DNA of 48,672 nucleotides from Verrucomicrobiia bacterium. Its GTDB lineage: Bacteria > Verrucomicrobiota > Verrucomicrobiia > Limisphaerales > UBA11358. The stretch covers positions 1 through 48,672 of the forward strand of contig JARLJW010000050.1 of assembly GCA_031290985.1 (NCBI GenBank). The letters are read 5' to 3'. Shown here piece by piece: positions 1 to 7,833 of this stretch. The position numbers and the translations under genes were made by a program. Below the pieces are notes generated by a model. It saw only the letters and a list, made by a program, of their open reading frames with translations, was not told the DNA's origin and searched no databases. Within the stretch, counting starts at the first letter, position 1; each line of letters opens with the position of its first letter.

Positions 1-127
1 ACTTCATTTGCCAGCCAAAGCCTGACGACATCTCAAACATGTTAAACCCGTCCCGTCTTGCCACGTCGGCGCGCGCGGACCAACGCCCCCCGCCGGCGAC
101 TGGTTGATTTGTATGCAAAAACGCCCG

Positions 128-171
128 CCCCCCCCCCATTTTAAATTTTCAATTTTGAATTTTGAATTTTG
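128..171. repeat. C10 tract plus four heptamers AATTTT(C/G)
   Basis: A run of ten C residues (128-137) is followed by four head-to-tail 7-bp units: AATTTTC at 144-150, then AATTTTG at 151-157, 158-164 and 165-171. The array ends 24 bp before the preferred GTG start of the lipoprotein gene at 196, and an alternative in-frame TTG start (169) lies inside the last unit. Both the homopolymer and the heptamer array are of a kind prone to slipped-strand mispairing. A role in promoter spacing or translation is inference. Confidence 0.8.
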
Positions 172-195
172 CCCCTGCTTTGTAATCCTCCTCGC

Positions 196-1203
196 GTGCC
201 ATCCATCCGCCTCCTGCTGTTGCTCGCGCTGCTGACGCTCACCGTCGCCGGCTGCTCGACCGCCGGGCGCGTGGCGGCCAAGCCGCTCTACCGTGACCCC
301 ATATACGACGGTGCCGCTGACCCCGTCCTGGTCTGGAATCCGCACGTCAAAAAATGGTGGATGCTTTACACCGACCGCCGCGCCAACGCGCCGGGCCAGA
401 CTGGTGTCACCTGGGTTCACGGCACCCCCATCGGCATCGCGGAATCGGCCGATGGCGGCGCACATTGGAAATTCCTTGGGATGGCGCAGTTTGATCTGCC
501 CGAAAGTTACGGCGGCACCAACGTCACCGAATGGGCGCCGGACATCATCCGGGCGCCAGACGGCACCTGGCAGATGTTCCTCACCCTTGTCCCCGGCATC
601 TTTGAAGATTGGCAGCATCCACGCTCCATTGTGCAGCTTACCAGCACGGACTTGGTGCATTGGAACCATCCCCGCCCGCTGGCCCTCGCCTCCGACCGCG
701 TCATCGACCCGAGCATCCTGCGGCTGCCGGACGGTTCCTGGCGGCTCTGGTACAACGACGAACGCACCGGCAAATCCATCCATTACGCCGACAGCCCGGA
801 TCTGCAACATTGGACGGACAAAGGCCTCGCGTTTAAAAGCCGCGGCGAAGGTCCAAAAGCCTTTCGCTGGCACGGAACCTATTGGGTCATCATCGATGAA
901 TGGAAGGGCCTCGGCGTCTTCCGCTCGCCCGATGGCTTGCTGTGGGGCAAGCAGGCGGAAAATCTCCTCGCCACGCCCGGCACCGGCCCGGACGACCGCG
1001 ACATTGGCCGCCATTGCGACGTCGTGGTGAGCGGCGACCGCGCGTTCCTGTTTTACTTCACGCATCCCGGCCTGCATGGCGACGGCGACGAACACGATCA
1101 CCGCCGCAGTTCCATCCAGGTGACCGAACTGCATGAAGCCAACGGCTGGCTTACCTGCGACCGCAACCAGCCGACGCTCATTTCCCTCCGGCCGCCCAAA
1201 TAA
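196..1203 (+). CDS. GH43-like five-bladed beta-propeller lipoprotein
   Basis: This is a putative glycoside hydrolase of the GH43/clan-F propeller type, anchored as a lipoprotein. I chose GTG at 196 because it puts a compact signal peptide first: a positively charged start, a Leu-rich core and lipobox TVAGC with the lipidated Cys at about residue 20. The frame is open back to a TTG at 169. Three acidic positions match the GH43 pattern: Asp in AADPVLV (about residue 42, base), Asp in VIDPSIL (pKa modulator) and Glu in GEGPKAF (acid). Blade-like repeats such as DGSWRLWY and SPDLQHW recur. Substrate cannot be read from sequence, and non-catalytic sugar-binding propellers share this fold. No strong Shine-Dalgarno is visible. 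Confidence 0.7.
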   Translation: MPSIRLLLLLALLTLTVAGCSTAGRVAAKPLYRDPIYDGAADPVLVWNPHVKKWWMLYTDRRANAPGQTGVTWVHGTPIGIAESADGGAHWKFLGMAQFDLPESYGGTNVTEWAPDIIRAPDGTWQMFLTLVPGIFEDWQHPRSIVQLTSTDLVHWNHPRPLALASDRVIDPSILRLPDGSWRLWYNDERTGKSIHYADSPDLQHWTDKGLAFKSRGEGPKAFRWHGTYWVIIDEWKGLGVFRSPDGLLWGKQAENLLATPGTGPDDRDIGRHCDVVVSGDRAFLFYFTHPGLHGDGDEHDHRRSSIQVTELHEANGWLTCDRNQPTLISLRPPK

Positions 1204-1215
1204 GCTCATCACGCC

Positions 1216-1929
1216 ATGGACAATCAAACCATCCTCGTCACCGGTCTTACCAACCGGGAATTCATCGAACGCTACGCCGCGCCCGGCCGCATCGGCCTGT
1301 GCGGCGGCATCACGCGCATCGACCTCGCCATCCGCGTCGCCCAGCGCCACCTGCATGCGGAGAACCGTTGGAGCGACTGGTCGCACGCCTTTCTCTTCGA
1401 GGGCCGCCGCGTGGACGGCCAGCACTGGGTCATGGAATCGGACATCCAGATCCTGCACAAAAACATCCAGCTCGGCGCGCAGGAGAACCGCGCGGACAAA
1501 TATTTCGACGAAAAAATGTTTCCCACGCTCGCCGTGCTGGATTTCGGCCTGAACGAAACGCAGGTCGCCACGTTGCTGCGCGAAGGGTTGGAACTGGTCG
1601 CCGGCCACGAGCGCTACTCGCTGCGCGAACTCATTGGCACGCTGCTCGTCTTGAAAAAGCCCGAGTTGCGCGCGCAGGAAAACCGCCTCGCCCGCGACCG
1701 TTCCGTCTATTGCTCGGCCTTTGTGAAGCGCCTGTATGCCGCCGCCGGCCTGGACATCGTGCCCGGCGTGAGCGAGAAAAACACCGCCCCTCATGACGTG
1801 GTCAACTCGCCGCTGCCCCACGTGAAATATCTCCTCCTCCGCGAAATGCCCGGCTTGAAGCTCGCCGAGTTCGGCAAGAAGCTCAAAACCCGCGTCCGCG
1901 AACGGCTGGGGCAAATCCGGGGACGGTGA
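1216..1929 (+). CDS. Permuted papain-like (YiiX/NlpC-P60 type) amidase
   Basis: A 237-residue protein with the order of catalytic motifs expected for circularly permuted NlpC/P60 (YiiX/YaeF) enzymes: His first in WSHAFLF (about residue 58), an acidic residue soon after in VMESDI, and Cys late in RSVYCSAFV (about residue 171). Family members hydrolyse amide or ester bonds in peptidoglycan, lipids or proteins. No signal peptide is visible, so this one may be cytoplasmic. It starts 12 bp after the GH43-like gene and is probably cotranscribed with it. The family assignment rests on motif order only, and the substrate is unknown. Confidence 0.6.
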   Translation: MDNQTILVTGLTNREFIERYAAPGRIGLCGGITRIDLAIRVAQRHLHAENRWSDWSHAFLFEGRRVDGQHWVMESDIQILHKNIQLGAQENRADKYFDEKMFPTLAVLDFGLNETQVATLLREGLELVAGHERYSLRELIGTLLVLKKPELRAQENRLARDRSVYCSAFVKRLYAAAGLDIVPGVSEKNTAPHDVVNSPLPHVKYLLLREMPGLKLAEFGKKLKTRVRERLGQIRGR

Positions 1930-2163
1930 CATCCTTTTTGGACAGACTGTCATCCGCGCCCGGGCAGAACCTGCGCCCTCCGCCGTTTTGCCGGTGACGA
2001 GCGCAGGATTTTGAATTTCTGAATCGCTGGAGGCCTCTGAAAATGATTGACATTTCTGATGAAATAGATGACTTTATTTGCTGATGGTGCCTCACAGGGA
2101 AGCTTGTTGGGTTCTCTTCTTGTAGTCTTTTGAGGCGGCTGAACAACTTGGAGAATTCACAGG
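1930..2163. other. Intergenic region before the lipoprotein gene
   Basis: 234 bp without a convincing gene. It is visibly richer in A+T than the flanks. It holds a TTGACA hexamer near 2049, but no well-spaced -10 follows, so I do not call a promoter. GGAG at about 2150, some 10 bp before the ATG at 2164, is a plausible ribosome binding site. Confidence 0.5.
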
Positions 2164-2955
2164 ATGAAACAAATTTTTTTAAAATTTGGGCCGGGCATTC
2201 ACAGAAGCTGGTATGAATGCGCACTGGTTTTATTTTGCGGCCTGTTCCTTTCCGGGTGTGGTACCACCACGATCCGGGAGTCCCACCTCATGGCGACCCA
2301 GGATAACCAGGGCAACATTTCCTACTACCGGCTCACCCTTGCCGGAGATGCCAACATGGCCAAGACCACTTATCGGGCCGGGCTGTATGATGCCGAAGCC
2401 TTGGATGCTTTGATGGGGGAAACCAGTTCCGAACTGGACGGGGGCGACACCTCCAGCCAGGCGATAACGCGTCTGCGCAAGCAGGCCATCAATCAAATCG
2501 GCGGCGAATATTATGCCGCGCTGGCTCAGACCAATCAGTCGCAGGCGCAAATCTCCGACCTTGCGGCCCGGCTTGGGCAGGCCTTCGCCTCACCATACGA
2601 CGTGGCCGCGAACGCCACGCCGCAAGGCCTGATCAAGCCGCAAAGAAAATTTGCGGTCATCTTTTCGGCCAACGCTTCCATCGTCGAAGAGGCCATCGCC
2701 GACATGGTTGAAGCCAAGGAGACACAAGACACCGTGAATTCGGCCATCGCCGGAATCAAACGGGATGATTTTATTGCCAGCTCGGTGCAGAAACAGCAGG
2801 TCGACAACAATAAAAGCATATTGAAAAAAGTGGGTGCCGACGCGACCGCTTTGGGGGCTGCTCCGGCCGTAAGTGCCCCGCCCACGCCGGCCTACACTGC
2901 CTATCCGGACGAAGTAAAGCAACTGCTCGAAACCGTGGCCAACCTTTCCAACTGA
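2164..2955 (+). CDS. Unrecognised lipoprotein
   Basis: A 263-residue predicted lipoprotein. The N-terminus has Lys/Arg, a hydrophobic core and lipobox FLSGC with Cys near residue 33. The mature part is polar and partly alpha-helical in appearance, with Ala/Gln-rich stretches and a Pro/Ala-rich segment near residues 238-250 before a short C-terminal helix. I recognise no domain. The stop is three bases before the start of the next secreted-protein gene, so the two are almost certainly one transcript and may form an envelope complex. The region is less GC-rich than the rest of the window, which could indicate transfer. Confidence 0.7.
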   Translation: MKQIFLKFGPGIHRSWYECALVLFCGLFLSGCGTTTIRESHLMATQDNQGNISYYRLTLAGDANMAKTTYRAGLYDAEALDALMGETSSELDGGDTSSQAITRLRKQAINQIGGEYYAALAQTNQSQAQISDLAARLGQAFASPYDVAANATPQGLIKPQRKFAVIFSANASIVEEAIADMVEAKETQDTVNSAIAGIKRDDFIASSVQKQQVDNNKSILKKVGADATALGAAPAVSAPPTPAYTAYPDEVKQLLETVANLSN

Positions 2956-2958
2956 AAC

Positions 2959-4278
2959 ATGTCACGCCTTATGAAACTTTCCCTGTACGCGCTGGCCTTG
3001 GTCGTGCTGGCCGGCGTTTCCCCGGCTATGGCGGGCGAGGCCGCTCAAAACGCAGCCCGCAACAGCAACAATCCTTCCTACGGTTCAAAGATCGAGTTTA
3101 TCGTCGAGAGATACAGTCTGGATGATGCCGCCCGGACCAACTACCTGCGATGGCATCCGCCGCTTCACACGCTGGCAGATTTAAACGTCAAATTGCTGAA
3201 TTTAAAATCATCGCTTGGTCGTTATAAAGATTGGGTAAAGGCCGCCGATGAAACCATGCGTCAGCTAGCCGCCGGAGTGTCACCTTCCAACGCGGCGATC
3301 ATTGACGCCGATTTTGCACCGGTCGAAGGAGCGGTAAATGACAATCTTGAATTGGTTGCCAAGTTGATCGCCCGGTATGGAACAGCCATGCCCGCGCCGC
3401 CGATTGCCCCGGAGGTGATTGCAAAATATCATGATTTGAAGAAAATTTTGGCGGTTCAGGATTATGGCGATGATCCGGATGTGCTGGCGGCAAAGATAAG
3501 CAACGTGCTTTTGCAATTACAAACCAGCGGTTTGGATGTGAAAGTCCAATTAAAGGGTGCGGCGGTGGCAATCGACAAGCTGGCCTTGAACCGGCAGGCT
3601 GTGCAGGCCGCCCTGAAATTTGTCCAGGTCTCGCTTGAGCCTTTAGGCAAGGGTCAGGCTGACAAGGAGCAGCAACTGAAGCAGGAGGCCGCGCCGGCGG
3701 CAAGTTTCGCGGCCAGCACCCAGGATGCCGTCAAAGACGCGCAGGAAACCGGCGGCGATCTGCTGGTGAGGAAATACACGGTCTATCAGGATCTTTCCGA
3801 TCCCTTCCTGGATTACATCGCCCAGCATCCCGAACGCTGGCTGGCGATACCAAACCACGGCCTTGTTGCCGGTGATGGCGACACCCAATTTATCGCGGTT
3901 TTCGAAGACCAGTTGGACGGGCGATTCAACTTTGTGTCCGTCGATCCCACCAAGGTGATTCAAGCGCGAATGCGGATTGGCAGACAGGTCGCCCAGAGCC
4001 TGGTCTCCCTGGCGGGCGTGGCCACCAAGGCGTTTGGCGTCCCCATTCCGACCAGCCTTGCGGCCAGCCAGTCGCAGTCCAACAGTGAAACCATCGACTA
4101 CTCCACCATGACGGCCACCCAGACCCAGATGAAACTGCAGAATGAAAAGGATCAGAAAAACCTGGAAGACTTGAAGAAATTTGCCGTCGGCGCCCTGGTT
4201 AATTTTCCAACCGATCCGGCCAAGGCGGATGTCATCCGGAAAGACCTTGTCCGCCGGCTCCAGCCGTATTTGAATTGA
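2959..4278 (+). CDS. Unrecognised secreted protein
   Basis: A 439-residue exported protein with signal peptide and probable cleavage after AMA (about residue 25). ATG at 2971 is an alternative start that keeps the signal peptide. The body is mainly helical in character with Ala/Lys/Gln-rich coiled-coil-like stretches (about residues 225-260 and 380-425). A motif GDTQFIAVFEDQ lies near residue 310, and a glycine/serine-rich, possibly flexible part follows near 355-375. No known domain was recognised. It follows the lipoprotein by three bases and precedes a small gene by 24 bases, forming a three-gene unit. The function is unknown. Confidence 0.65.
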   Translation: MSRLMKLSLYALALVVLAGVSPAMAGEAAQNAARNSNNPSYGSKIEFIVERYSLDDAARTNYLRWHPPLHTLADLNVKLLNLKSSLGRYKDWVKAADETMRQLAAGVSPSNAAIIDADFAPVEGAVNDNLELVAKLIARYGTAMPAPPIAPEVIAKYHDLKKILAVQDYGDDPDVLAAKISNVLLQLQTSGLDVKVQLKGAAVAIDKLALNRQAVQAALKFVQVSLEPLGKGQADKEQQLKQEAAPAASFAASTQDAVKDAQETGGDLLVRKYTVYQDLSDPFLDYIAQHPERWLAIPNHGLVAGDGDTQFIAVFEDQLDGRFNFVSVDPTKVIQARMRIGRQVAQSLVSLAGVATKAFGVPIPTSLAASQSQSNSETIDYSTMTATQTQMKLQNEKDQKNLEDLKKFAVGALVNFPTDPAKADVIRKDLVRRLQPYLN

Positions 4279-4302
4279 TCAGCTAAAAGGAAATATTTCC
4301 CT

Positions 4303-4524
4303 ATGAAAAAACAAGGAGATAACGTCACGCTGCTGAAAGCAATCAAAGACCGCATTGCCTTCTACGCTCAGAGGGGCGTGCCAGGTTCCACCACCATTTC
4401 CATCGCCGCCGGCACGGTGCTGGTGGCCGCCTGTGATGAATTCGGAGGGAATATTTACGTCAGCGCCGCCGATCCCCAGGGGAAGCCCTTGCTCGTTCCT
4501 TTGGCTGAAGGTGAATGGTCGTAA
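4303..4524 (+). CDS. Small unrecognised protein (73 aa)
   Basis: A 73-residue protein starting at ATG with an upstream AAGGAAA ribosome binding site (about 4287-4293). It has a Lys-rich N-terminus, a short Ala/Val-rich hydrophobic patch at residues 33-44 and an acidic C-terminal half. It has no signal peptide. It closes the three-gene group that begins at 2164. The good ribosome binding site and operon position support a real gene. No family was recognised. Confidence 0.5.
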   Translation: MKKQGDNVTLLKAIKDRIAFYAQRGVPGSTTISIAAGTVLVAACDEFGGNIYVSAADPQGKPLLVPLAEGEWS

Positions 4525-4710
4525 GTTATTTAAATCGCCCTTGTATATAAATCCAGTCAGGTGGGCGGAGCGGTGACGTCGTGGGATGGCAAACTCAGGC
4601 GCGCGCTTCCGGCGCATGTGGGCCCGGATTGGCGCAGTGCTGCGGGCTGGTTAAAAACCGCCCGTCAAAAAACTTCTCGCCGCCGGTTTGTTTCCAATTA
4701 TCGTCTCCGC

Positions 4711-5787
4711 GTGCATCTGGCCCATCTGCGACTCCGTGACTTCCGCAACTACGCGCGGTTGGACACCGGCTTTGCGCCCGGCTTCCATCTGCTGCTGGGC
4801 GACAACGCCCAGGGCAAGACCAACATTCTTGAAGCCGTCTATCTCATGGCCACGCTGCGCTCTTTCCGCGGCGTCGGTGGCGCGCATATGATCCGCCACG
4901 GCGCGAAGGGCTATTTCGTCGGCGGCAACGTGGTGGGGCAGGGCGAGCGGGAGATCAAGATCTACTGGTCCGCCCGTGAACGGAAGCTCGCCCTCGACGG
5001 CCAGCCGGTCAAAAAACTGGCGGATTATTTCGGCGCGCTGCGCACCGTCGTCTTTTGCACCGAAGACCTGCAACTCGTCAAGGGCACCGCGCGCTCGCGT
5101 CGGCGCTTCCTCGACCTGCTGCTCGCCCAGACCCAGCCCGGCTACCTTGCGCTGCTCCAGCGCTACATGCACAGCGTCCGCGCCCGCAACGCCCTCCTCA
5201 AGGCGCGCGTCACGGACGAGGCCGCGCTCGAAAGTTTTTCCGCCGAACTCGTCAAGCTCGGCAACGGCATCATCCGCGCCCGCCGCGAGCTCGTGCCGAA
5301 ATTTTCCCCGCTCGCCCGCCTTGCCTATCGCCGCATCTCGAACGACGCCGAGGAGCTGCGCATCGAATACCAGCCCAGCGTGAAAAATGATTTCGCCGTG
5401 GAACTTGCCGCCGCGCGCGCTCGCGAACGGAGCTTCCGCGCCACGCTCGTCGGCCCGCACCGCGACGACCTGCAGCTGCTGCTCCACGAAAAATCCGCCG
5501 CACAATTCGGCAGCGAAGGCCAGAAGCGCACGCTCGCCATCGCCCTCAAGATGGCGCAGGCGGAATTCCTCACCGGCATCCACGGCTCCCCGCCGGTGCT
5601 GCTCATCGACGACGTCATGGGCGAGCTGGATGTGAAACGCCGCAGCGGCCTGCTGCCCCTGCTCGCCCGCTCCCGCGAAGCCAGCGGCCAGGTCTTCATG
5701 ACCTGCACGGATGAAAACTGGCCCAGCGAACTTGGCAAAGATTTGCAGCGGTGGACGGTGAAACAGGGGACGATTCAGCGGAGTTGA
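4711..5787 (+). CDS. recF: DNA replication and repair protein RecF
   Basis: RecF is an SMC-like ATPase that loads RecA at single-strand gaps together with RecO and RecR. I use GTG at 4711 because the protein then begins MHLAHLRLRDFRNY, aligning with the usual RecF start and giving 358 residues, the normal length. The frame is open to 4561. Walker A is GDNAQGKT (residues 30-37), the ABC-type signature lies in FGSEGQKRTLA (about 266-276) and Walker B in LLIDDVMGELD (about 294-304). It is not beside dnaA or dnaN in this window, unlike the arrangement in many bacteria. The 186 bp upstream contain an AT-rich TATATAAAT segment (about 4542) but no clear promoter. Confidence 0.95.
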   Translation: MHLAHLRLRDFRNYARLDTGFAPGFHLLLGDNAQGKTNILEAVYLMATLRSFRGVGGAHMIRHGAKGYFVGGNVVGQGEREIKIYWSARERKLALDGQPVKKLADYFGALRTVVFCTEDLQLVKGTARSRRRFLDLLLAQTQPGYLALLQRYMHSVRARNALLKARVTDEAALESFSAELVKLGNGIIRARRELVPKFSPLARLAYRRISNDAEELRIEYQPSVKNDFAVELAAARARERSFRATLVGPHRDDLQLLLHEKSAAQFGSEGQKRTLAIALKMAQAEFLTGIHGSPPVLLIDDVMGELDVKRRSGLLPLLARSREASGQVFMTCTDENWPSELGKDLQRWTVKQGTIQRS

Positions 5788-6188
5788 AACCGGATGGGCG
5801 CGTTGCCTTCACTTTCGTAAAGGTGGCAGAATGGCTGGCGGATTTCGTTTGGTCGGCCGGTTTTCCCGCTCCAGCTTTCTGGTTTTTTGTTGCTTTCGTT
5901 GTTGGCCGTAATCAATTCGCCAAAAGTAAAACGCAGCGGCAAGCGAACAAGGTGTGGCGATCAGAAAAAATATCCGGCCGGCCGCGCTGATTTGGTGCCA
6001 ACACAGCACGGTCGCAAACAGCAATACCAGACCGGCGCGCAACCAGCGCTTCCAGATAAATTTTGTGGTATTCATGCGTGAACGGCCACCAACGCGGATA
6101 AAGCCGCCAGGAAATTGAGGGCAAGCGGTTCCTTAAAACCAACTTTGTGCCCTGCTTCCCGCTTTGTCCAGTGGTAACGGCGGTGGCA
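5788..6188. other. Gap between recF and the cyclotransferase gene
   Basis: About 400 bp between two convergent genes. The only candidate is the weak minus-strand ORF at 5809-6075, listed separately. I see no RNA gene or clear terminator. Confidence 0.5.
5809..6075 (-). CDS. Possible small membrane protein (88 aa)
   Basis: An 88-residue ORF with two adjacent hydrophobic segments (about residues 12-30 and 33-50) and a strongly basic C-terminal tail, as in small two-helix membrane proteins. The charge pattern is biologically sensible and the gap is otherwise empty. There is no Shine-Dalgarno and no recognised family, so it may be a chance ORF. Confidence 0.35.
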   Translation of the reverse strand: MNTTKFIWKRWLRAGLVLLFATVLCWHQISAAGRIFFLIATPCSLAAAFYFWRIDYGQQRKQQKTRKLERENRPTKRNPPAILPPLRK

Positions 6189-7055
6189 TCATTTCAATTT
6201 CAACCGCACCTCGAACAGCTTGGGCCACTTTTTGCCGGTGATAAACAGGCGGTCGCCCTTGGCGTCATAGGCGATGCCGTTCAGCACATCGGTATCAATC
6301 CTGCGGTCCCCGGCCGGGAGCAGACCCGTGAAATCGATCACCCCCGTGACCGTTCCCGTCGCCGGGTCGATCCGCACCACGTAATCCGAGCCCCAGACGT
6401 TCGCGTAAATTTCTCCCTTAATATATTCCAGCTCGTTCAACCGTTCCACGGGCTGGTCATGGGCCAGGACGCGGATGGTCCGCTGCACCGCAAAGGTCGC
6501 GGGATCCAGAAACCGGATTTGATCCGTGCCATCGCTTAAGATCAACGAGCGGCCATCCGTCGCCAGACCCCAGCCTTCGCCTTCATAGGTGAATTCCTTT
6601 TCCAATTGGAAACTCGCCAGATCATAAACGAAGCCTTTGTGGTTCTGCCAGGTGAGCTGAAACAACTTGCCGTTCAGGAGCGCCAAGCCTTCCGCGAAAT
6701 ATTCCGCCGGCACCTCCACCCGCTTCAGCACTTCGCCGGTCGGCAGGTCAACTTTTCGCAGCGAGGACTGCCCGTTCAGGCCGGTGCTTTCCAACAGCGC
6801 GCCATCGAGAAACACCAGGCCCTGGGTAAACGCGCCCGGATCGTGCGGATAGGTGTTTACGACCTCGTAGGTGTAGAGGGGAAGTGCGGCCGCCGCCGCA
6901 TTCGTATTTTTTGCGGAGGCATCCCCGGCGGAAAGGGGCGGACTGCTCGGGACACTCTGCGCCGCAGGTGCCGGCCGCTCCTGCTCACAGCCCGTCAAGG
7001 AAAGGAATGCCGCGCCCATTGCCCCCAGCAACGCCGCGTGGATTGGAACTCTCAT
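6189..7055 (-). CDS. Glutamine cyclotransferase-like lipoprotein
   Basis: This resembles the plant/bacterial (papaya type) glutaminyl-peptide cyclotransferases, which convert N-terminal Gln to pyroglutamate. I start at the ATG at 7055 because it directly begins a signal peptide ending in lipobox SLTGC, with Cys near residue 23. An upstream in-frame ATG at 7088 adds 11 residues. Family hallmarks after an Ala/Pro/Ser-rich linker are HDPGAFTQGL, LLESTGLNGQSSL, FAEGLALL, GWGLATDG and LNELEYI, with VWGSDYVVRIDP near the end, forming a five-bladed propeller. Envelope location is predicted. Pyroglutamate formation would protect exported proteins from aminopeptidases. Confidence 0.88.
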   Translation of the reverse strand: MRVPIHAALLGAMGAAFLSLTGCEQERPAPAAQSVPSSPPLSAGDASAKNTNAAAAALPLYTYEVVNTYPHDPGAFTQGLVFLDGALLESTGLNGQSSLRKVDLPTGEVLKRVEVPAEYFAEGLALLNGKLFQLTWQNHKGFVYDLASFQLEKEFTYEGEGWGLATDGRSLILSDGTDQIRFLDPATFAVQRTIRVLAHDQPVERLNELEYIKGEIYANVWGSDYVVRIDPATGTVTGVIDFTGLLPAGDRRIDTDVLNGIAYDAKGDRLFITGKKWPKLFEVRLKLK

Positions 7056-7133
7056 AGGTGTGGATTTAAAGCGTCTAAAATTTTCCATAAGCTGCCGGCG
7101 CGTGAATGCCTGGTCTGTGAAGGTGCGGGCATT

Positions 7134-7496
7134 TTACCAGTCCCGCCATTCACTTGCCGGTCCTTCGCCGTCCCCATATTTTTTCCAGTCAATGCCTGCG
7201 GCCGTCGCCACGAGGTTGCACAACTCACACAACTCCTCCCGTTCGCCGGTCTCGATGAGGCTCTCGTCCTCGTCGTTCAGGGTGTTGAGCGCCGCCACTG
7301 CTTTTTGGAACGCGGCGAGCTTTTGGGTTTCGGCGGCGTGCTCGCCCAGGTCGGCGAGTTTCTCGATCAGCCGGTCGAAGACCTCCGCAAATGCGGCGCA
7401 GGCCTCCTCCGTATATTGTTCCAGCCCGCTCGCCTGCCATTCTGCAAACGGATAGTGCCGTTTGGTTCCGGTTAATCGTTTTTCGTAATCGTTCAT
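7134..7496 (-). CDS. Small hypothetical protein (120 aa)
   Basis: A cytoplasmic, acidic, mostly alpha-helical protein of about 120 residues. I start at the ATG at 7496 (MNDYEKRL); the frame is open upstream to 7568 but that extension looks like non-coding translation. It ends with YGDGEGPASEWRDW, a conserved-looking Trp-rich tail, and contains a helical Cys pair (CELC, about residue 94). No family recognised. It lies 78 bp upstream of the cyclotransferase gene in the same orientation and may share its transcript. Confidence 0.6.
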   Translation of the reverse strand: MNDYEKRLTGTKRHYPFAEWQASGLEQYTEEACAAFAEVFDRLIEKLADLGEHAAETQKLAAFQKAVAALNTLNDEDESLIETGEREELCELCNLVATAAGIDWKKYGDGEGPASEWRDW

Positions 7497-7833
7497 AGAG
7501 GATGCGCGCTTGATTTCGTTATCCCATGAATGTGGCCATCCCGCGGGGTTTGTCCAGTCACAACCCATGCGGTGACCGCCACGGCTTTCACGCGGACCTT
7601 AAAACCACGCTGTGCCCGGACCTGCCGCCGGTCACCCGGCGGTGAAAAATGACCCAATTAAGCAGGCCCAAGCCGGCCTGGAAACGCCGCCGCCGCAAGC
7701 ACCGCCGGTTTCCCGCCCGCCCCGGACTGAACGGAAATTCTTCAGCGACGGATTGACTTTTTTGGCTGCAAGTGAAACCTTTTGCACAGCGCGTCTCCCG
7801 AATTTAATAGTAGGGGACGCGCAAAACAATCTC
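7497..7833. other. Divergent intergenic region upstream of the secretion operon
   Basis: 337 bp between a minus-strand gene and the plus-strand gspE-like gene, so promoters for both should lie here. It contains two hairpins: CCGCCGG/CCGGCGG (7625-7642, 4-nt loop), and GCGCGTCTCCC (7789-7799) opposite GGGGACGCGC (7813-7822), whose 13-nt loop holds TTTAAT. The second hairpin ends 11 bp before the preferred GTG start. No confident -35/-10 pair was seen. Confidence 0.5.

Noticed and set aside
4..1953. Long antisense ORF (649 codons)
   Set aside because: It lies opposite two well-supported genes. Its composition (Ala/Gly/Arg/Asp-rich, without motifs) is that of a reverse-frame shadow in GC-rich DNA.
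2049..2080. Promoter with TTGACA before the lipoprotein gene
   Set aside because: The -35-like hexamer has no acceptable -10 at 15-19 bp.
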